A stretch of DNA of 64,000 nt from Qipengyuania soli (GCF_015529805.1 NZ_CP064654.1:1736001-1800000), one strand, 5' to 3'. Counted from the stretch's first letter, positions 1 to 10,282 are shown. The notes: generated from the sequence alone by a model not told the origin. Numbers and translations: made by a program.

Positions 1-1
1 G

Positions 2-535
2 CCGAGCCTCAAGGCAGTGCCACTCACCGTGCACTGCGCGCTGGCCGACGTGCCCGGCTCCCTCACTACTTCCATGATCTACGCCAAGGCCCGCATCGTT
101 GCCGATGCGCTGCGCCGCGATTTCGGCATCCCCGCGCCGCGCATCGCGATCTGCGGCCTCAATCCGCACGCCGGCGAAGGTGGCAAGTTCGGCACCGAGG
201 AACGCGAGATCATCGAACCCGCCATAGCGCAGCTGCGCGACGAGGGCTTCGCGGTGACAGGGCCCCACCCCGCCGACGCGATCTTCACGCCGCGCGCCCG
301 CGCGACCTACGACGTGGCGCTGGCAATGTATCACGACCAGGCGCTCGTGCCCCTCAAGGCGCTCGATTTCGACGAGGGCGTCAACGTGACGCTGGGCCTG
401 CCCATCGTTCGGACCAGCCCCGACCACGGCACCGCTTTCGACATCGCGGGCAGGAACATCGCCGATCCCGGCGCGATGATTGCGGCCCTGAAGATGGCAG
501 GCGAGATTGCCGCACGACGGGCCGCGCATGGCTGA
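2..535 (+). CDS. pdxA: 4-hydroxythreonine-4-phosphate dehydrogenase PdxA, C-terminal part (cut by window start)
   Basis: Pyridoxal phosphate synthesis: PdxA oxidises 4-phosphohydroxy-L-threonine with NAD(P), and the product goes to PdxJ. About 177 residues are present, roughly the C-terminal half of a family near 330-340 residues; the start lies outside the window. Family blocks visible are [10 protein letters not shown] followed by GTEE, the metal and substrate loop [10 protein letters not shown], and VNVTLGLP with [14 protein letters not shown] near the end. The metal-binding His (in YHDQ) and the DHGTA segment are intact. The gene overlaps rsmA by 8 bases. The order pdxA-rsmA is the usual proteobacterial one, commonly with surA and lptD upstream, which cannot be seen here. 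Confidence 0.95.
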   Translation, partial: PSLKAVPLTVHCALADVPGSLTTSMIYAKARIVADALRRDFGIPAPRIAICGLNPHAGEGGKFGTEEREIIEPAIAQLRDEGFAVTGPHPADAIFTPRARATYDVALAMYHDQALVPLKALDFDEGVNVTLGLPIVRTSPDHGTAFDIAGRNIADPGAMIAALKMAGEIAARRAAHG

Positions 536-1352
536 TCTCCCTCCCTTGCGCGAAGTGATTGCGCGCCACGGGCTCTCCGCGTCCAAGGCGCTCGGCCAGA
601 ACTTCCTTTTCGACGAGCAATTGCTCGACCGCATTGCCGCCATTCCCGGCGACCTTGCCGGCAGGCAAGTGCTCGAGGTCGGACCCGGTCCGGGCGGCCT
701 GACCCGCGCCCTTCTCCGAGCCGGAGCGCGCGTGACCGCGATCGAGATGGACCGGCGCTGCCTTCCCGCGCTTGCCGAACTGGGCGAGGCCTTTCACGGC
801 CAGTTGCGCGTGATCGAGGGCGATGCGCTCAAGATCGACCATGGCGAACTGATGGGCGGCGAGCCCTTCGCGGTCCTCTCCAACCTGCCCTACAATGTCG
901 GCACCGCACTGTTCGTACGGTGGCTTGGGGGCGAGGAATGGCCCCCGCTGTGGACCAGCCTGACGCTGATGTTCCAGCAGGAAGTCGCACAGCGCATCGT
1001 CGCCGCACCGGACACCTCCGCCTATGGCCGTCTTGCCGTCCTCGCGCAGTGGCGTTCCAAGGCGAAGATGGCGATGAAGGTCCACCGCAGCGCCTTCACC
1101 CCGCCGCCCAAGGTCATGAGCGCCATTGTCCATGTCGAGCCGGATGCAATGCCCGATGGCGTCAGCGCCCGCGTGCTCGAACGCCTGACCGAGGCCGCCT
1201 TCGGCCAGCGTCGCAAGATGCTGCGCCAGAGCCTCAAGGGCGTACCCGGCGCGGTCGAGGCTGCCGAGGCACTGGGCATCGACCCCCAGCGCCGCGCCGA
1301 AACGGTTAGCGTGGCGGAGTTCGTCGAGCTTGCGCGCACGCTGTCGCGCTGA
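528..1352 (+). CDS. rsmA: 16S rRNA dimethyladenosine transferase RsmA (KsgA)
   Basis: Dimethylates two adjacent adenines in helix 45 of 16S rRNA (A1518 and A1519, E. coli numbering) during late 30S assembly, using S-adenosylmethionine. The protein is 274 residues, normal for the family. GQNFLFD (residues 23-29) is the family N-terminal signature. [10 protein letters not shown] (48-57) is SAM motif I, and NLPYN (119-123) is the catalytic motif IV of N6-adenine methyltransferases. A longer frame opens at 507, but the ATG at 528 gives the standard N-terminus and overlaps the pdxA stop by 8 bases, suggesting translational coupling. Confidence 0.95.
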   Translation: MADLPPLREVIARHGLSASKALGQNFLFDEQLLDRIAAIPGDLAGRQVLEVGPGPGGLTRALLRAGARVTAIEMDRRCLPALAELGEAFHGQLRVIEGDALKIDHGELMGGEPFAVLSNLPYNVGTALFVRWLGGEEWPPLWTSLTLMFQQEVAQRIVAAPDTSAYGRLAVLAQWRSKAKMAMKVHRSAFTPPPKVMSAIVHVEPDAMPDGVSARVLERLTEAAFGQRRKMLRQSLKGVPGAVEAAEALGIDPQRRAETVSVAEFVELARTLSR

Positions 1353-1365
1353 GCCGACACCCGCA

Positions 1366-2277
1366 TCATTTCTTGGCTACGAAGGCCCCCCTCGCCTCGT
1401 AGGTCTTGCCGTCGGCCTTCGAGGTATATTCGAACCGCACCCCGCCTATCAGCTCTTGTCCGGCCGGTCCCGCAAACCGACCTATCACCGGATAATTCAG
1501 GCTGGTGGAACTTGCAGGGTCTGGCTGGTGGAACAGCGAGGCACCGGCGCTCCAGACAAGGTCAACAGGAGTGACGGAATCCGGATCGGCGTCACCGGAT
1601 GGCGAAGGGACCAAGGTCAGCCTCGCCGTATTTGCCGATGCATCGAAGACGAGCTGTACAGTGCCATCGAACATGTCCGGCACAGGCGTTCCTTCGTAAA
1701 CCACCCGGCGAGAGCTTTCGACTTCGAACCTGCCCTCGTAGATCGCACTGCCGCTCGTAAGGCCCGGCCCCGGCATGCCGACAGCTGTCGTTCCGAGTGC
1801 GACGGAGGGAGATGATCCGAAACTCCAGGTTATGAGGTTGGAATAGAGATAACGCAGATCAGAATCCGAATATCCGCCCGACACCCTGAGATTGAGGCTC
1901 AGATAGCCCCCGACGATGAACACCACCCAGGGGTCGCCGGCCTGGGGTGCGTAGTTCGGGTTACGCTCGACGATCTCGAAGGAAGTCGAAGCTGGATTGG
2001 TGACGTGGTAGGTCCCCGTCGGTGCGTCGAACGCAAGCCGCAGGCCCCCATCGGTGAAATATTGCCCCGCATCGGCGAACAGCATCGACTCTGTCGCATT
2101 GTAAATGATCTTGTCCGTAGCTCCCACCGGTGTCGGGGTCGGGGTGGGAGTTGGGGTGGGAGTTGGTGTAGAACTGGTCCCACCCCCACCCGAAGTCGGC
2201 ATACCATCGTCACCCCCGCATGAAGCGAGCAGGCAGGTGGCCAGGATGCTTGCCAAGATATTTGAACCCTTTGACAT
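1366..2277 (-). CDS. Lipoprotein with Thr-Pro linker and possible TbpB-like barrel domain
   Basis: Predicted outer-membrane lipoprotein of 303 residues. The lipobox LLAS-C puts the lipidated Cys at residue 20. It is followed by a Gly/Ser-rich stretch, a (Thr-Pro)7 run at about residues 37-50, and a beta-rich domain. The C-terminal segment GRFAGPAGQELIGG resembles the G-x-F-x-GP-x-A-x-E-x-GG block of transferrin-binding-protein-B-like barrels found in many alphaproteobacterial surface lipoproteins. The match is by eye, so ligand and exact family are open. The start at 2277 has a GAGGAGA ribosome-binding site; a longer frame to 2316 would place residues before the signal peptide. The gene is divergent from the next gene across about 220 bases. 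Confidence 0.7.
   Translation of the reverse strand: MSKGSNILASILATCLLASCGGDDGMPTSGGGGTSSTPTPTPTPTPTPTPVGATDKIIYNATESMLFADAGQYFTDGGLRLAFDAPTGTYHVTNPASTSFEIVERNPNYAPQAGDPWVVFIVGGYLSLNLRVSGGYSDSDLRYLYSNLITWSFGSSPSVALGTTAVGMPGPGLTSGSAIYEGRFEVESSRRVVYEGTPVPDMFDGTVQLVFDASANTARLTLVPSPSGDADPDSVTPVDLVWSAGASLFHQPDPASSTSLNYPVIGRFAGPAGQELIGGVRFEYTSKADGKTYEARGAFVAKK
2128..2169. repeat. Low-complexity Thr-Pro repeat, 42 bp, inside the lipoprotein gene
   Basis: Seven Thr-Pro units read on the minus strand. They come from 6-base units close to ACNCCN, including two nearly identical 12-base copies. The tract tethers the lipidated N-terminus to the folded domain. Slippage by whole 6-base units would change linker length without a frameshift. 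Confidence 0.8.
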
Positions 2278-2496
2278 CACGCTTCTCCTCGTTTGTCCGA
2301 GAAGGTGAATGCCCATGGCTCACGCGACCATGATGGAGGCACGACGGATTGCCGATGGTTTCCCAATCGGCGTCAGGAGAGGCCCGATCACGGGCGTGTC
2401 CGCGACTAATGCGAGGTAGCATGTAGCTTAAGTAATTGCGGAGGCTGCATTGCAGTGCCACTCCCTCGGCGGTCCTATTGGGAGGGAGTCGAGTCC
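2278..2496. other. Divergent intergenic region, no gene seen
   Basis: About 219 bases between the minus-strand lipoprotein gene and the plus-strand amidohydrolase gene. It must hold both promoters. No convincing -35/-10 pair, operator or small reading frame was recognised. A GGGAGGGAG ribosome-binding site for the right-hand gene sits at about 2480-2488. Confidence 0.5.
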
Positions 2497-4557
2497 ATGC
2501 GCAAATTCCTTGCGGCATCGCTGCTTGCGTTCACCATCACCACCAGCCTTTCGACTGCCGCTCTGGCAGAGCCTGCCAAGAAGGAAGACCTGATGGTCGC
2601 CCCCGATGGCGCGCGCCACTACGTCATCGTCTCGCAGGCCGGCAAGCACGGCGATTTGTGGGCTTGGGAGCAGCCCGACGGGACCAAGGCCTATCGCATG
2701 TCGATGAGCCTGCGCGGCTGGATTACCGAGACCGACCAGACGATCGTCAACGGCGCGGATGGGCGCCCAATCAAGGTTGCCGTGCACGGCTTTACCGATT
2801 CCGGCGACGCGACCGAGAGCCTGACGGTCGATGCTGACGGTATCGCCCATTGGAAAACCTCGGTCGACGAGGGATCGGCACCTTACGCCGGCAAGTTCTA
2901 CAGCAATTACGGCGGTCCCTGGGTAGCGGCGGAGAACGATCTCGCCGGGTTGATCGCTGCGGGGGAGAAGGGGCTCGACCTCCTTCCTTCCGGACATGCC
3001 GAGGTTTCGCTCGGCCAGCTGGTCGACATCGACGGACCGAACGGGCCCGAGAAAGTCCGCCTCGCCTTCGTGCAGGGCTACGGCTTTTCGCCCTCGCCCT
3101 TTTGGCTGACCGAGGACAACCGGCTCTTCGGATTTGCCGGCGGCATGTCGATGCTGCCCGAAGGCTATGAAGCCAATGCGCTGAAGCTGAAGGAAATCCA
3201 GGATGCCGCCACTGCCGACAAGGTCAAGGAAGTCGCGCACACGTTCCTGACCCCAGCCAACCAGACCCCGACGCTGGTGGACAATGTCACCGTGTTCGAT
3301 TCGCTCGCGGGCACCTACCTCGCCGGCCGCTCGGTGCTGATCGCCGACGGCAAGATCGCCAAGGTCGGCCCCGCCGGAACGGTAAAGGCCTCCAAGCTCG
3401 CCACCGTCATCGACGGCAAGGGCAAGACGCTCGTCCCAGGCCTTTGGGATGCGCACCGGCACGTCGGTGGGGGTGACGACTGGAACCTGCTGCAGAATGT
3501 CGCCACCGGCATGACCAATTACCGCAGCCCCGGATCCGAGATCGACGACGTGCACAGCATCGTCACCCGGCGCGCCGCCGGCGATTTGCTGGCGCCCGAG
3601 GGCATGACCTCGATCATCGTCGACCGCAAGGACCCGCTTGCTGCCCAGGGTTCGCTGACGGTTTCCTCGCTCGAAGAAACGATCGCTGCGGTCCACCAGA
3701 TCAAGGATGCAGGAATGTGGGGGGTGAAGTTCTACACCTCGATGACCCCCGCCTGGATCGCACCGGCCGCAGCCGAAGCCCACAAGCTCGGCCTGCACGT
3801 TCACGGCCACATCCCGGCGGGGATGCGTCCGCTCGACGCCGTGCGTGCGGGCTACGACGAGGTCACGCACATCAACTTCATCATGATGCAGGCCATGCCG
3901 CAGGAGGTGGTCGACAAGTCCAACACTGCCGCGCGGCTCGAAGGTCCGGCCAAGTACGGCAAGGACGTTGACCTCGATTCCCCCGAGATGACCGCCTTCT
4001 ACAAGGAGCTTGGCGAGCGCGGGACCTATATCGACCCGACGCTCGTCGTGTGGGAACCGGCGCTGACTTCCGACGGCAGCGAGATCGCCCCCGGCTATGC
4101 GCCGTTTGCGAAAATCTCGCCTCCCGGCGTCTCGCGCGGATGGAAGATTGCCGGTTATCCGCTGTTCGACGGCCTGACCCGTGACGACTTCCGCAAGAGC
4201 TTCGACAAGCTGGTCGGGCTGGTCGGCCGTCTCCACGAGGCGGGTGCGCCGATCGTCGCCGGGACCGATGGCTGGGGCCTTGAACTCGTGCGCGAACTCG
4301 AACTTTACGAGGACGCCGGCCTGACCAACGCCGAGGCGCTGCAGACCGCCACGATCATCCCTGCCCGCCTCACAGGCATGGACAAGGATTTCGGCTCGGT
4401 GACCGAAGGCAAGGTCGCCAACCTCGTCCTCGTCGATGGCGACGTGTCGCAGGACATCGGCAAGCTGCGCAAGGTGGAGACCGTCTTCCTCGACGGCTAC
4501 CGCCTCTCGGGCGACGCGCTGCGCAAGGCCAGCGGACTGTCGGGAATGCCCGAATAG
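2497..4557 (+). CDS. Exported metal-dependent amidohydrolase family protein
   Basis: 686 residues with a Sec signal peptide ending near LSTAALA. The N-terminal 250 or so residues are not assigned. The C-terminal two thirds are an amidohydrolase of the imidazolonepropionase/prolidase type. Metal-site candidates are the HxH pair H320/H322 (in LWDAHRH), H436/H438 (in HVHGH), H458 (in EVTHIN) and D591 (in GTDGWG). The closing segment, with ATIIPARLTG and GSVTEGKVANLVLVDGD, is the typical amidohydrolase C-terminus. The substrate is unknown; relatives include periplasmic dipeptidases and N-acyl hydrolases. The start at 2497 follows a strong GGGAGGGAG site, and the next gene is convergent. Confidence 0.85.
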   Translation: MRKFLAASLLAFTITTSLSTAALAEPAKKEDLMVAPDGARHYVIVSQAGKHGDLWAWEQPDGTKAYRMSMSLRGWITETDQTIVNGADGRPIKVAVHGFTDSGDATESLTVDADGIAHWKTSVDEGSAPYAGKFYSNYGGPWVAAENDLAGLIAAGEKGLDLLPSGHAEVSLGQLVDIDGPNGPEKVRLAFVQGYGFSPSPFWLTEDNRLFGFAGGMSMLPEGYEANALKLKEIQDAATADKVKEVAHTFLTPANQTPTLVDNVTVFDSLAGTYLAGRSVLIADGKIAKVGPAGTVKASKLATVIDGKGKTLVPGLWDAHRHVGGGDDWNLLQNVATGMTNYRSPGSEIDDVHSIVTRRAAGDLLAPEGMTSIIVDRKDPLAAQGSLTVSSLEETIAAVHQIKDAGMWGVKFYTSMTPAWIAPAAAEAHKLGLHVHGHIPAGMRPLDAVRAGYDEVTHINFIMMQAMPQEVVDKSNTAARLEGPAKYGKDVDLDSPEMTAFYKELGERGTYIDPTLVVWEPALTSDGSEIAPGYAPFAKISPPGVSRGWKIAGYPLFDGLTRDDFRKSFDKLVGLVGRLHEAGAPIVAGTDGWGLELVRELELYEDAGLTNAEALQTATIIPARLTGMDKDFGSVTEGKVANLVLVDGDVSQDIGKLRKVETVFLDGYRLSGDALRKASGLSGMPE

Positions 4558-4573
4558 AGCCGGTCGGCGGGGG

Positions 4574-6670
4574 TCAGCCCCCCGCCTTCTTGCGCCTCCG
4601 CCAGGCGTGGAGCAGCGGTTCGGTGTAGCCGCTCGGCTGCTCCATGCCTAGGAAGATTAGCAATTTCGCCGCGCTGAAGGCGGCGCCGCCCTCGTTTGCC
4701 AGCAACGGCTCGTAGAACGGGTCGCCCGCGTTCTGTTGGTCCACCTTGGCGGCCATGCGGCGCAGCGATTCCATCACCTGCTCCTTGGAGATCACCCCGT
4801 GGAGCAGCCAGTTGGCGATGTGCTGGCTGGAAATGCGCAGCGTCGCGCGGTCTTCCATCAGGCCGACGTCGTTGATGTCGGGCACCTTGGAACAGCCGAC
4901 GCCCTGGTCGATCCAGCGCACCACGTAGCCGAGCAGGCCCTGGCAGTTGTTGTCGAGTTCCTCGCGGATTTCCTCCGCCGACCAGTTCACGCCGTCGGCC
5001 AGCGGGATCGAGAGCAGCTGGTCGAGTGGCGGGATGTCTCCGAGGCCCTTCTGGATCGCGAACACGTCCTCGCGGTGATAGTGGATCGCGTGGAGCGTCG
5101 CGGCGGTGGGCGACGGTACCCAGGCGGTATTGGCCCCGGCGCGCAAATGGCCGATCTTCTCGACCATCATCTGGCCCATCAGGTCGGGTGCTGCCCACAT
5201 GCCCTTGCCGATCTGCGCCTTGCCCGAAAGGCCGTGCTTGAGGCCGATGCCGACGTTGCGCTTCTCGTAGGCGGTGAGCCAGGTGCTGGTCTTCATCGCG
5301 CCCTTGCGCAGCATCGGGCCGGCTCGCATCGAGGTGTGGATTTCGTCGCCCGTACGGTCGAGGAAGCCGGTGTTGATGAAGACGATGCGGTCCTTCACCG
5401 CGTGGATGCAGGCGGCGAGATTGGCCGAAGTACGGCGCTCCTCGTCCATCACGCCGACCTTGATCGTGTGGCGCGGCAGGCCGAGCAGGTCCTCCACCGC
5501 GTCGAACAGGTCGTTGGTGAAACCGCACTCTTCGGGCCCGTGCATCTTGGGCTTCACGATGTAGATCGAACCGCGGCGCGAATTGCCGAACTTGCCGAGA
5601 CCCGCAACGTCGTGCGCGCCGATGGCGCTGGTGACGACCGCGTCGAGGATGCCCTCGGGGATTTCCCTGCCGTCCCAGCGCATCGCCGGATTGGTCATCA
5701 GGTGGCCGACATTGCGAACGAACATCAGGCTGCGGCCCGGCAGGCTGTGCGCGCTGCCGTCGGACGTGGTGTAGTCCTTGTCGCCTGCCAGCGTGCGGGT
5801 CAGGGTCCGTCCGCCCTTCTCGAAGCTTTCCGAAAGGTCGCCGCGAATGACGCCGAGCCAGTTCGAATAGGCGAGCAGCTTGTCCTCGGCATCGACGGCA
5901 GCCACCGAATCCTCGCAGTCCGCGATGGTCGTCAGCGCGGCTTCGAGGACGATATCGGAGATGCCCGCCCTGTCGGTCTTGCCGATCGGGCTCTCGCGGT
6001 CGAACTGGACCTCGATGTGGAGGCCGTTCTGGCGGAAGAGCAGGCCCTTCGCGGTCTTGCCGACATACTGGCTCTCGTCCTGGAGCTTGCCGTCGTGCTC
6101 GTCGGCGATGTCGGCCCAGCTCTGGCCGACCAGCGGCAGCGCCTCGTCGAGGAACTTGCGCCCCGCAGCGATCACCGCCGCGCCTCGCTCCTCGTCATAG
6201 CCGCCGGGCCGCGCGGGCGGCGCGTCGAGTGCATCGGTGCCATAGAAGGCATCGTAGAGGCTGCCCCAGCGCGCATTGGCGGCGTTCAAGAGGAAGCGTG
6301 CGTTGAGGATCGGCACCACCAATTGCGGTCCGGCCATGGTCGCGATCTCGGGATCGACGTTCTGCGTGCCGATGGCGAAATCGCCCGGCTCGGTCACGAG
6401 GTAACCGATCTCGCGCAGGAAGGCCTGGTATTCACCCTGGTCGATTGGCTGGCCCTTGCGCGCGACGTGCCATGCGTCGATCTGCGCCTGGAGGTCATCG
6501 CGCTTGGCCAGCAGCGCGGCATTGCGCGGTGCAAACTCGCCCAGCAACGCGGCGAATCCCTGCCAGAAGGCATCCACATCGCGCCCCAGCGGCCCAAGCA
6601 CTTCGGTTTCGATGAAGGCAGCCAGCTGCGGATCGGTCTCGATACCGGCGCGCGTCACATATTCGGTCAT
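4574..6670 (-). CDS. glcB: Malate synthase G
   Basis: Condenses glyoxylate with acetyl-CoA to malate and CoA in the glyoxylate shunt; cytoplasmic and Mg-dependent. The 698-residue length fits isoform G (about 720), not the shorter isoform A. Visible blocks are [44 protein letters not shown] and, near the C-terminus, a segment with [20 protein letters not shown]. The start at 6670 has an AGGAG site and gives the usual [11 protein letters not shown]-terminus. No isocitrate lyase is in the window, so the partner enzyme must be elsewhere or glyoxylate must come from another route. It is convergent with the amidohydrolase gene. Confidence 0.95.
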   Translation of the reverse strand: MTEYVTRAGIETDPQLAAFIETEVLGPLGRDVDAFWQGFAALLGEFAPRNAALLAKRDDLQAQIDAWHVARKGQPIDQGEYQAFLREIGYLVTEPGDFAIGTQNVDPEIATMAGPQLVVPILNARFLLNAANARWGSLYDAFYGTDALDAPPARPGGYDEERGAAVIAAGRKFLDEALPLVGQSWADIADEHDGKLQDESQYVGKTAKGLLFRQNGLHIEVQFDRESPIGKTDRAGISDIVLEAALTTIADCEDSVAAVDAEDKLLAYSNWLGVIRGDLSESFEKGGRTLTRTLAGDKDYTTSDGSAHSLPGRSLMFVRNVGHLMTNPAMRWDGREIPEGILDAVVTSAIGAHDVAGLGKFGNSRRGSIYIVKPKMHGPEECGFTNDLFDAVEDLLGLPRHTIKVGVMDEERRTSANLAACIHAVKDRIVFINTGFLDRTGDEIHTSMRAGPMLRKGAMKTSTWLTAYEKRNVGIGLKHGLSGKAQIGKGMWAAPDLMGQMMVEKIGHLRAGANTAWVPSPTAATLHAIHYHREDVFAIQKGLGDIPPLDQLLSIPLADGVNWSAEEIREELDNNCQGLLGYVVRWIDQGVGCSKVPDINDVGLMEDRATLRISSQHIANWLLHGVISKEQVMESLRRMAAKVDQQNAGDPFYEPLLANEGGAAFSAAKLLIFLGMEQPSGYTEPLLHAWRRRKKAGG

Positions 6671-6810
6671 GGAACTCCTCGTTGGGTAAGCGAATGGCAA
6701 TGTCGGTCCCGGGGAGGAGGCATCCCCATACCAAGCATCCACCGCTTTGCAACCTCGCCCAATGGCCGAGGGGTGGACTCGGGCGCGGCGAAGCGTAGAG
6801 ACCGTTTCCG

Positions 6811-8019
6811 ATGAAACCGGATAGCGCCCCGCAAGCCCTGCTCGACGCCGTGGACGGCGAAACCATGCTGCGCGAAGTGCAGGAGTGGGCGGCGATCAAC
6901 ACCGGCACCGCCAACATTGCCGGGCTCGACACGATGGCCGGCGTGCTGGCCGATGCCTTCTCCGCCCTGCCCGGCGCGGTCGAGCTGGTCGACCCCGCAC
7001 CCGTCACCGCGATTTCGGCGGACGGCCACGAGTTCGAGAAACCGCATGGCCGCCACATGGTCCTGCGGGTACGCCCCCAGGCAGAGCGACGCTTCGTTTT
7101 GACCGGGCACATGGACACGGTTTTCCCCGTCGACCACCCGTTTCAGCAGGTCGGCTGGCTTGACGACGACACACTCAACGGCCCCGGCACTGCGGACATG
7201 AAGGGCGGGCTCGACGTCATCTTGCACGCATTGAAGCTGTTCGAGACGGTCGAGGGTTCGGACCGCGTCGGCTATGATGTGATGATCAATTCGGACGAGG
7301 AAACCGGCAGCCTCGCCAGCCGCGGCCTCATCGAGGCGCTCGCGCGCGGGAAATATGCCGCGCTGACCTACGAACCCTCCGCCCTGCCCGACGGGACGCT
7401 GGCCCACGCGCGCGGCGGCACGGGCAATTACTCGATCACCATCCACGGCCGCTCGGCACACGCTGGACGCAACCCGCACGAGGGGCGCAATGCCGTGGTC
7501 GCGGCATCCGACCTGGTCCTGCGGATCGCCGCGCTGGCGGCGGACGACATCACCGTGAACCCGGCCAAGATCGAGGGCGGCTCGGCCAACAACGTCGTCC
7601 CCGACCTTGCCGTGTTGCGTTTCAACATCCGCCCCAAGTCGACCGAGGCGATGACCCGCTTCGACGCGCAGCTCGATGCGGTCCTTGCCGCGATCAAGGC
7701 CGAGCACGAGGTAGGCATCCATCGCCACGGCGGCGTCACCCGCCCGCCCAAGCCGGTCGATGAAAAGGCGCAGCGCCTGTTCGACCTCGTTAAGTCCTGC
7801 GGCGCGGAACTGGGCCAGACCATCGGCTGGATACCCAGCGGCGGCGTCTGCGACGGCAACAACATTGCCGCCTGCGGCGTGCCCGTGGTCGACACCATGG
7901 GCGTGCGCGGCGGTGCGATCCATTCACCCGACGAGTTCATGATCGTTCCTTCGCTGAGGGAGCGCGCGGCGCTGTCCGCCCTCGTCCTCACGAGGCTTTC
8001 CACCGGAGACCATTTGTGA
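6811..8019 (+). CDS. M20-family metallopeptidase/deacylase at the head of the AST operon
   Basis: 402-residue cytoplasmic zinc hydrolase of the M20 clan (ArgE, DapE and carboxypeptidase G2 relatives). Metal and catalytic residues are all present: H100 and D102 in HMDTVFP, D129 in GTADMKGG, E163-E164 in SDEETGS, and H371 in the closing IHSPDEF. The gene overlaps astA by 4 bases (GTGA), so it is translationally coupled to arginine succinyltransferase. The position suggests an N-acyl amino acid substrate, possibly N-succinylglutamate in place of AstE, but that is inference. Acetylornithine or another N-acyl arginine derivative would fit equally. Confidence 0.85.
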   Translation: MKPDSAPQALLDAVDGETMLREVQEWAAINTGTANIAGLDTMAGVLADAFSALPGAVELVDPAPVTAISADGHEFEKPHGRHMVLRVRPQAERRFVLTGHMDTVFPVDHPFQQVGWLDDDTLNGPGTADMKGGLDVILHALKLFETVEGSDRVGYDVMINSDEETGSLASRGLIEALARGKYAALTYEPSALPDGTLAHARGGTGNYSITIHGRSAHAGRNPHEGRNAVVAASDLVLRIAALAADDITVNPAKIEGGSANNVVPDLAVLRFNIRPKSTEAMTRFDAQLDAVLAAIKAEHEVGIHRHGGVTRPPKPVDEKAQRLFDLVKSCGAELGQTIGWIPSGGVCDGNNIAACGVPVVDTMGVRGGAIHSPDEFMIVPSLRERAALSALVLTRLSTGDHL

Positions 8020-9032
8020 CCTTCCGCCTTCGTGCCGCCAATACGGGCGACCTCGAACACCTTTACGAAATGGCCAAGCTGACCGGTGGCGGCTTCACCA
8101 ACCTGCCCGCCGACCGCGCCGCACTTGCCCGCAAGCTGGAACGGGCCGCGGCCGCTTTCGGACGCGACGACGATACCATCGGCGACGACCAGTTCGTCCT
8201 CATCCTGGAAGATAGCGAGACCGGCGAGGTGCGCGGCACCTGCCAGCTGATGAGCATGGTCGGCCAGCAGTGGCCGTTTTATTCCTATCGCCTCAACACG
8301 CTGACCCAGCACAGCCAGGAACTCGACCGCACCGTGCGCGCCGAACTGCTGAGCCTCGTCACCGATCTCGAAGGTTCGTCCGAAGTCGGCGGGCTGTTCC
8401 TCCACCCCGCAGCCCGCGCAGGCGGTCTCGGCCTGCTGCTCGCGCGCAGCCGCTACCTCTTCGTCGCGATGCACCGGAAGCGCTTTGCCGACCGTATCCT
8501 CGCCGAACTGCGCGGCGTGATCGACGACCGCGGCGGATCGCCATTCTGGGACGGTGTCGCGGGCCGTTTCTTCGGCATGGGCTTTCAGGAAGCGGACTAT
8601 TTCAACGCGATCAACGGCAACCAGTTCATCGCCGACCTGATGCCCAAGCATCCGGTCTATGTCGCCATGCTCAACAGCGAGGCGCGCAAGGTCATCGGCG
8701 TGCCGCATCCGACCGGACGCGCGGCGATGCGGATGCTCGAAGACGAGGGCTTCGCCGCAGAAGGCTATGTCGACATCTTCGACGGCGGGCCGACCATGAC
8801 CGCGCGTACCGACCAGGTGCGCAGCGTGCGCGAGGCCGTGGCGGCCAAGCTTGAGTCGACCGATGTCGAAGCCGGCGAAAAGGCCCTCATCGCCACCGGC
8901 CATCTCGACACCTTCCGCTGCGCTTATGGCCTGCGCGAATTGCGCGAGGACGGAACGGTCGCGATCGACGCCAATTGCGCCAAGGTACTCGGCGTCGGCG
9001 AAGGCGACGAAGTGTGGAGCGTGGCGCGATGA
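8016..9032 (+). CDS. astA: Arginine N-succinyltransferase AstA
   Basis: First step of the arginine succinyltransferase catabolic pathway: L-arginine plus succinyl-CoA gives N2-succinylarginine. The protein is 338 residues, normal for the family. It has a GNAT-like fold with the N-terminal FRLRAANTGDLEHLYEMAK and the GGFTNLPADR segment. The start is GTG at 8016, overlapping the previous stop. Its own stop overlaps the astB ATG (ATGA at 9029-9032). Order M20 hydrolase-astA-astB indicates one transcript. No astC or astD is nearby, so the transaminase and semialdehyde dehydrogenase must be encoded elsewhere. Confidence 0.93.
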   Translation: MTFRLRAANTGDLEHLYEMAKLTGGGFTNLPADRAALARKLERAAAAFGRDDDTIGDDQFVLILEDSETGEVRGTCQLMSMVGQQWPFYSYRLNTLTQHSQELDRTVRAELLSLVTDLEGSSEVGGLFLHPAARAGGLGLLLARSRYLFVAMHRKRFADRILAELRGVIDDRGGSPFWDGVAGRFFGMGFQEADYFNAINGNQFIADLMPKHPVYVAMLNSEARKVIGVPHPTGRAAMRMLEDEGFAAEGYVDIFDGGPTMTARTDQVRSVREAVAAKLESTDVEAGEKALIATGHLDTFRCAYGLRELREDGTVAIDANCAKVLGVGEGDEVWSVAR

Positions 9033-10282
9033 GCAAGCTCGTCGAGATCAATTTCGACGGCATCGTCGGCCCCTCGCACAATTACGCCGGCCTCAGCCTC
9101 GGCAACATCGCCAGCGCGAGCCACAAGGGCGATCCCAGCTATCCACGCGCAGCGGCGCTGCAGGGTGTCGCCAAGATGCGCGGCAACATGGCGCGCGGGC
9201 TGGCGCAGGGCTACCTCCTGCCCCTGCCGCGTCCGAACAACGAGCTGCTGCATCAACTTGCGGTCGATCCGCAACACGACCGCGCCCTGCTCGCAGCCGC
9301 ATGGTCGGCGAGTTCGATGTGGACCGCCAATGCGGCGACGGTCAGCCCCGCCCCCGATACGGCGGACGGGCGCTGCCACCTGACCCCTGCCAACCTCGTC
9401 ACCATGATCCACCGCGCCCAGGAATGGCGCGACACGCAGGCGCAGCTGAAGATCGCCTTCGGCGACGAGCGCCACTTCGCAGTCCACGACGCCGTCCCGC
9501 CGACCTTCGGTGACGAAGGTGCGGCCAACCACATGCGCTTTTGCGAAGGGCACGGATCGAAGGGCGTCGAAGTCTTCGTCTATGGCCGCCCCGGTGGCCG
9601 CTTCCCCGCGCGCCAGCACGAGCAGGCCAGCCGTGCGGTCGCGCGCCTCCACGGCCTAGACCCCGAGGCCTGCGTCTTCATCGAGCAGAACCCCGAGGCG
9701 ATCGAGGCAGGCGCGTTCCACAATGACGTGGTCTCCGTCGCCAACGAGCGCGTGCTGTTCACCCACGAGCGCGCCTTTGCCGACCGGCAGGGTGCCTATG
9801 ACGCGATCCGCGCCGCCTTCCCCGCGCTCGAAGTGGTCGAAGTGCCCGACAGCGCAGTCAGCCTCGCCGATGCGATCAAGTCCTACCTCTTCAACGCGCA
9901 GCTGCTCACCCTGCCCTCTGGCGAGATGGCCTTGGTTGTGCCGAGCGAGTGCCAGGACAACTCGGCCGTATGGGGTTGGTGCGAGAGCATGATCGCCTCG
10001 AACGGCCCGATCCGCCAGGTCATTCCGGTCGATGTGCGCCAGTCGATGGCCAATGGCGGCGGTCCCGCCTGCCTGCGCCTGCGCGTGGTCGCCGATCCCG
10101 CCACGGTCGATGGCCGCTTCATGCTCGACGAGGCGCGCGCGGATCGCATCGAATCGGTGATCGCAGAGATGTGGCCCGAACAGATCGATCCGTCCGATAT
10201 CGGCAGCCAAGCCCTTGCAAAGACAGTGATTGAAGCGCGCGAGGCGTTGCTTTCTGTCCTGTCCTTGGACGAACTCGCCTAA
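9029..10282 (+). CDS. astB: N-succinylarginine dihydrolase AstB
   Basis: Second AST step: hydrolyses N2-succinylarginine to N2-succinylornithine, two ammonia and CO2. It is 417 residues, slightly shorter than the E. coli enzyme. It belongs to the guanidine-modifying (amidinotransferase) superfamily. Candidate catalytic residues are E163 (in DEGAANH), H231 (in AGAFHNDVV) and C348 (in GGGPACLRLR), in the same order and near-equal spacing as the E. coli Glu-His-Cys triad. The N-terminal VEINFDGIVGPSHNYAGLS is the family signature. An upstream in-frame extension to 8975 is rejected because the ATG at 9029 forms the ATGA overlap with astA. Confidence 0.94.
   Translation: MSKLVEINFDGIVGPSHNYAGLSLGNIASASHKGDPSYPRAAALQGVAKMRGNMARGLAQGYLLPLPRPNNELLHQLAVDPQHDRALLAAAWSASSMWTANAATVSPAPDTADGRCHLTPANLVTMIHRAQEWRDTQAQLKIAFGDERHFAVHDAVPPTFGDEGAANHMRFCEGHGSKGVEVFVYGRPGGRFPARQHEQASRAVARLHGLDPEACVFIEQNPEAIEAGAFHNDVVSVANERVLFTHERAFADRQGAYDAIRAAFPALEVVEVPDSAVSLADAIKSYLFNAQLLTLPSGEMALVVPSECQDNSAVWGWCESMIASNGPIRQVIPVDVRQSMANGGGPACLRLRVVADPATVDGRFMLDEARADRIESVIAEMWPEQIDPSDIGSQALAKTVIEAREALLSVLSLDELA

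Noticed and set aside
2428..4236. A 602-codon minus-strand frame opposite the amidohydrolase gene
   Set aside because: The plus-strand frame has a signal peptide and metal-site motifs; the minus frame is a mirror with unnatural composition.
4736..6814. A 692-codon plus-strand frame opposite malate synthase
   Set aside because: Malate synthase G motifs are intact on the minus strand; the plus frame shows only low-complexity Val/Arg/Asp sequence.
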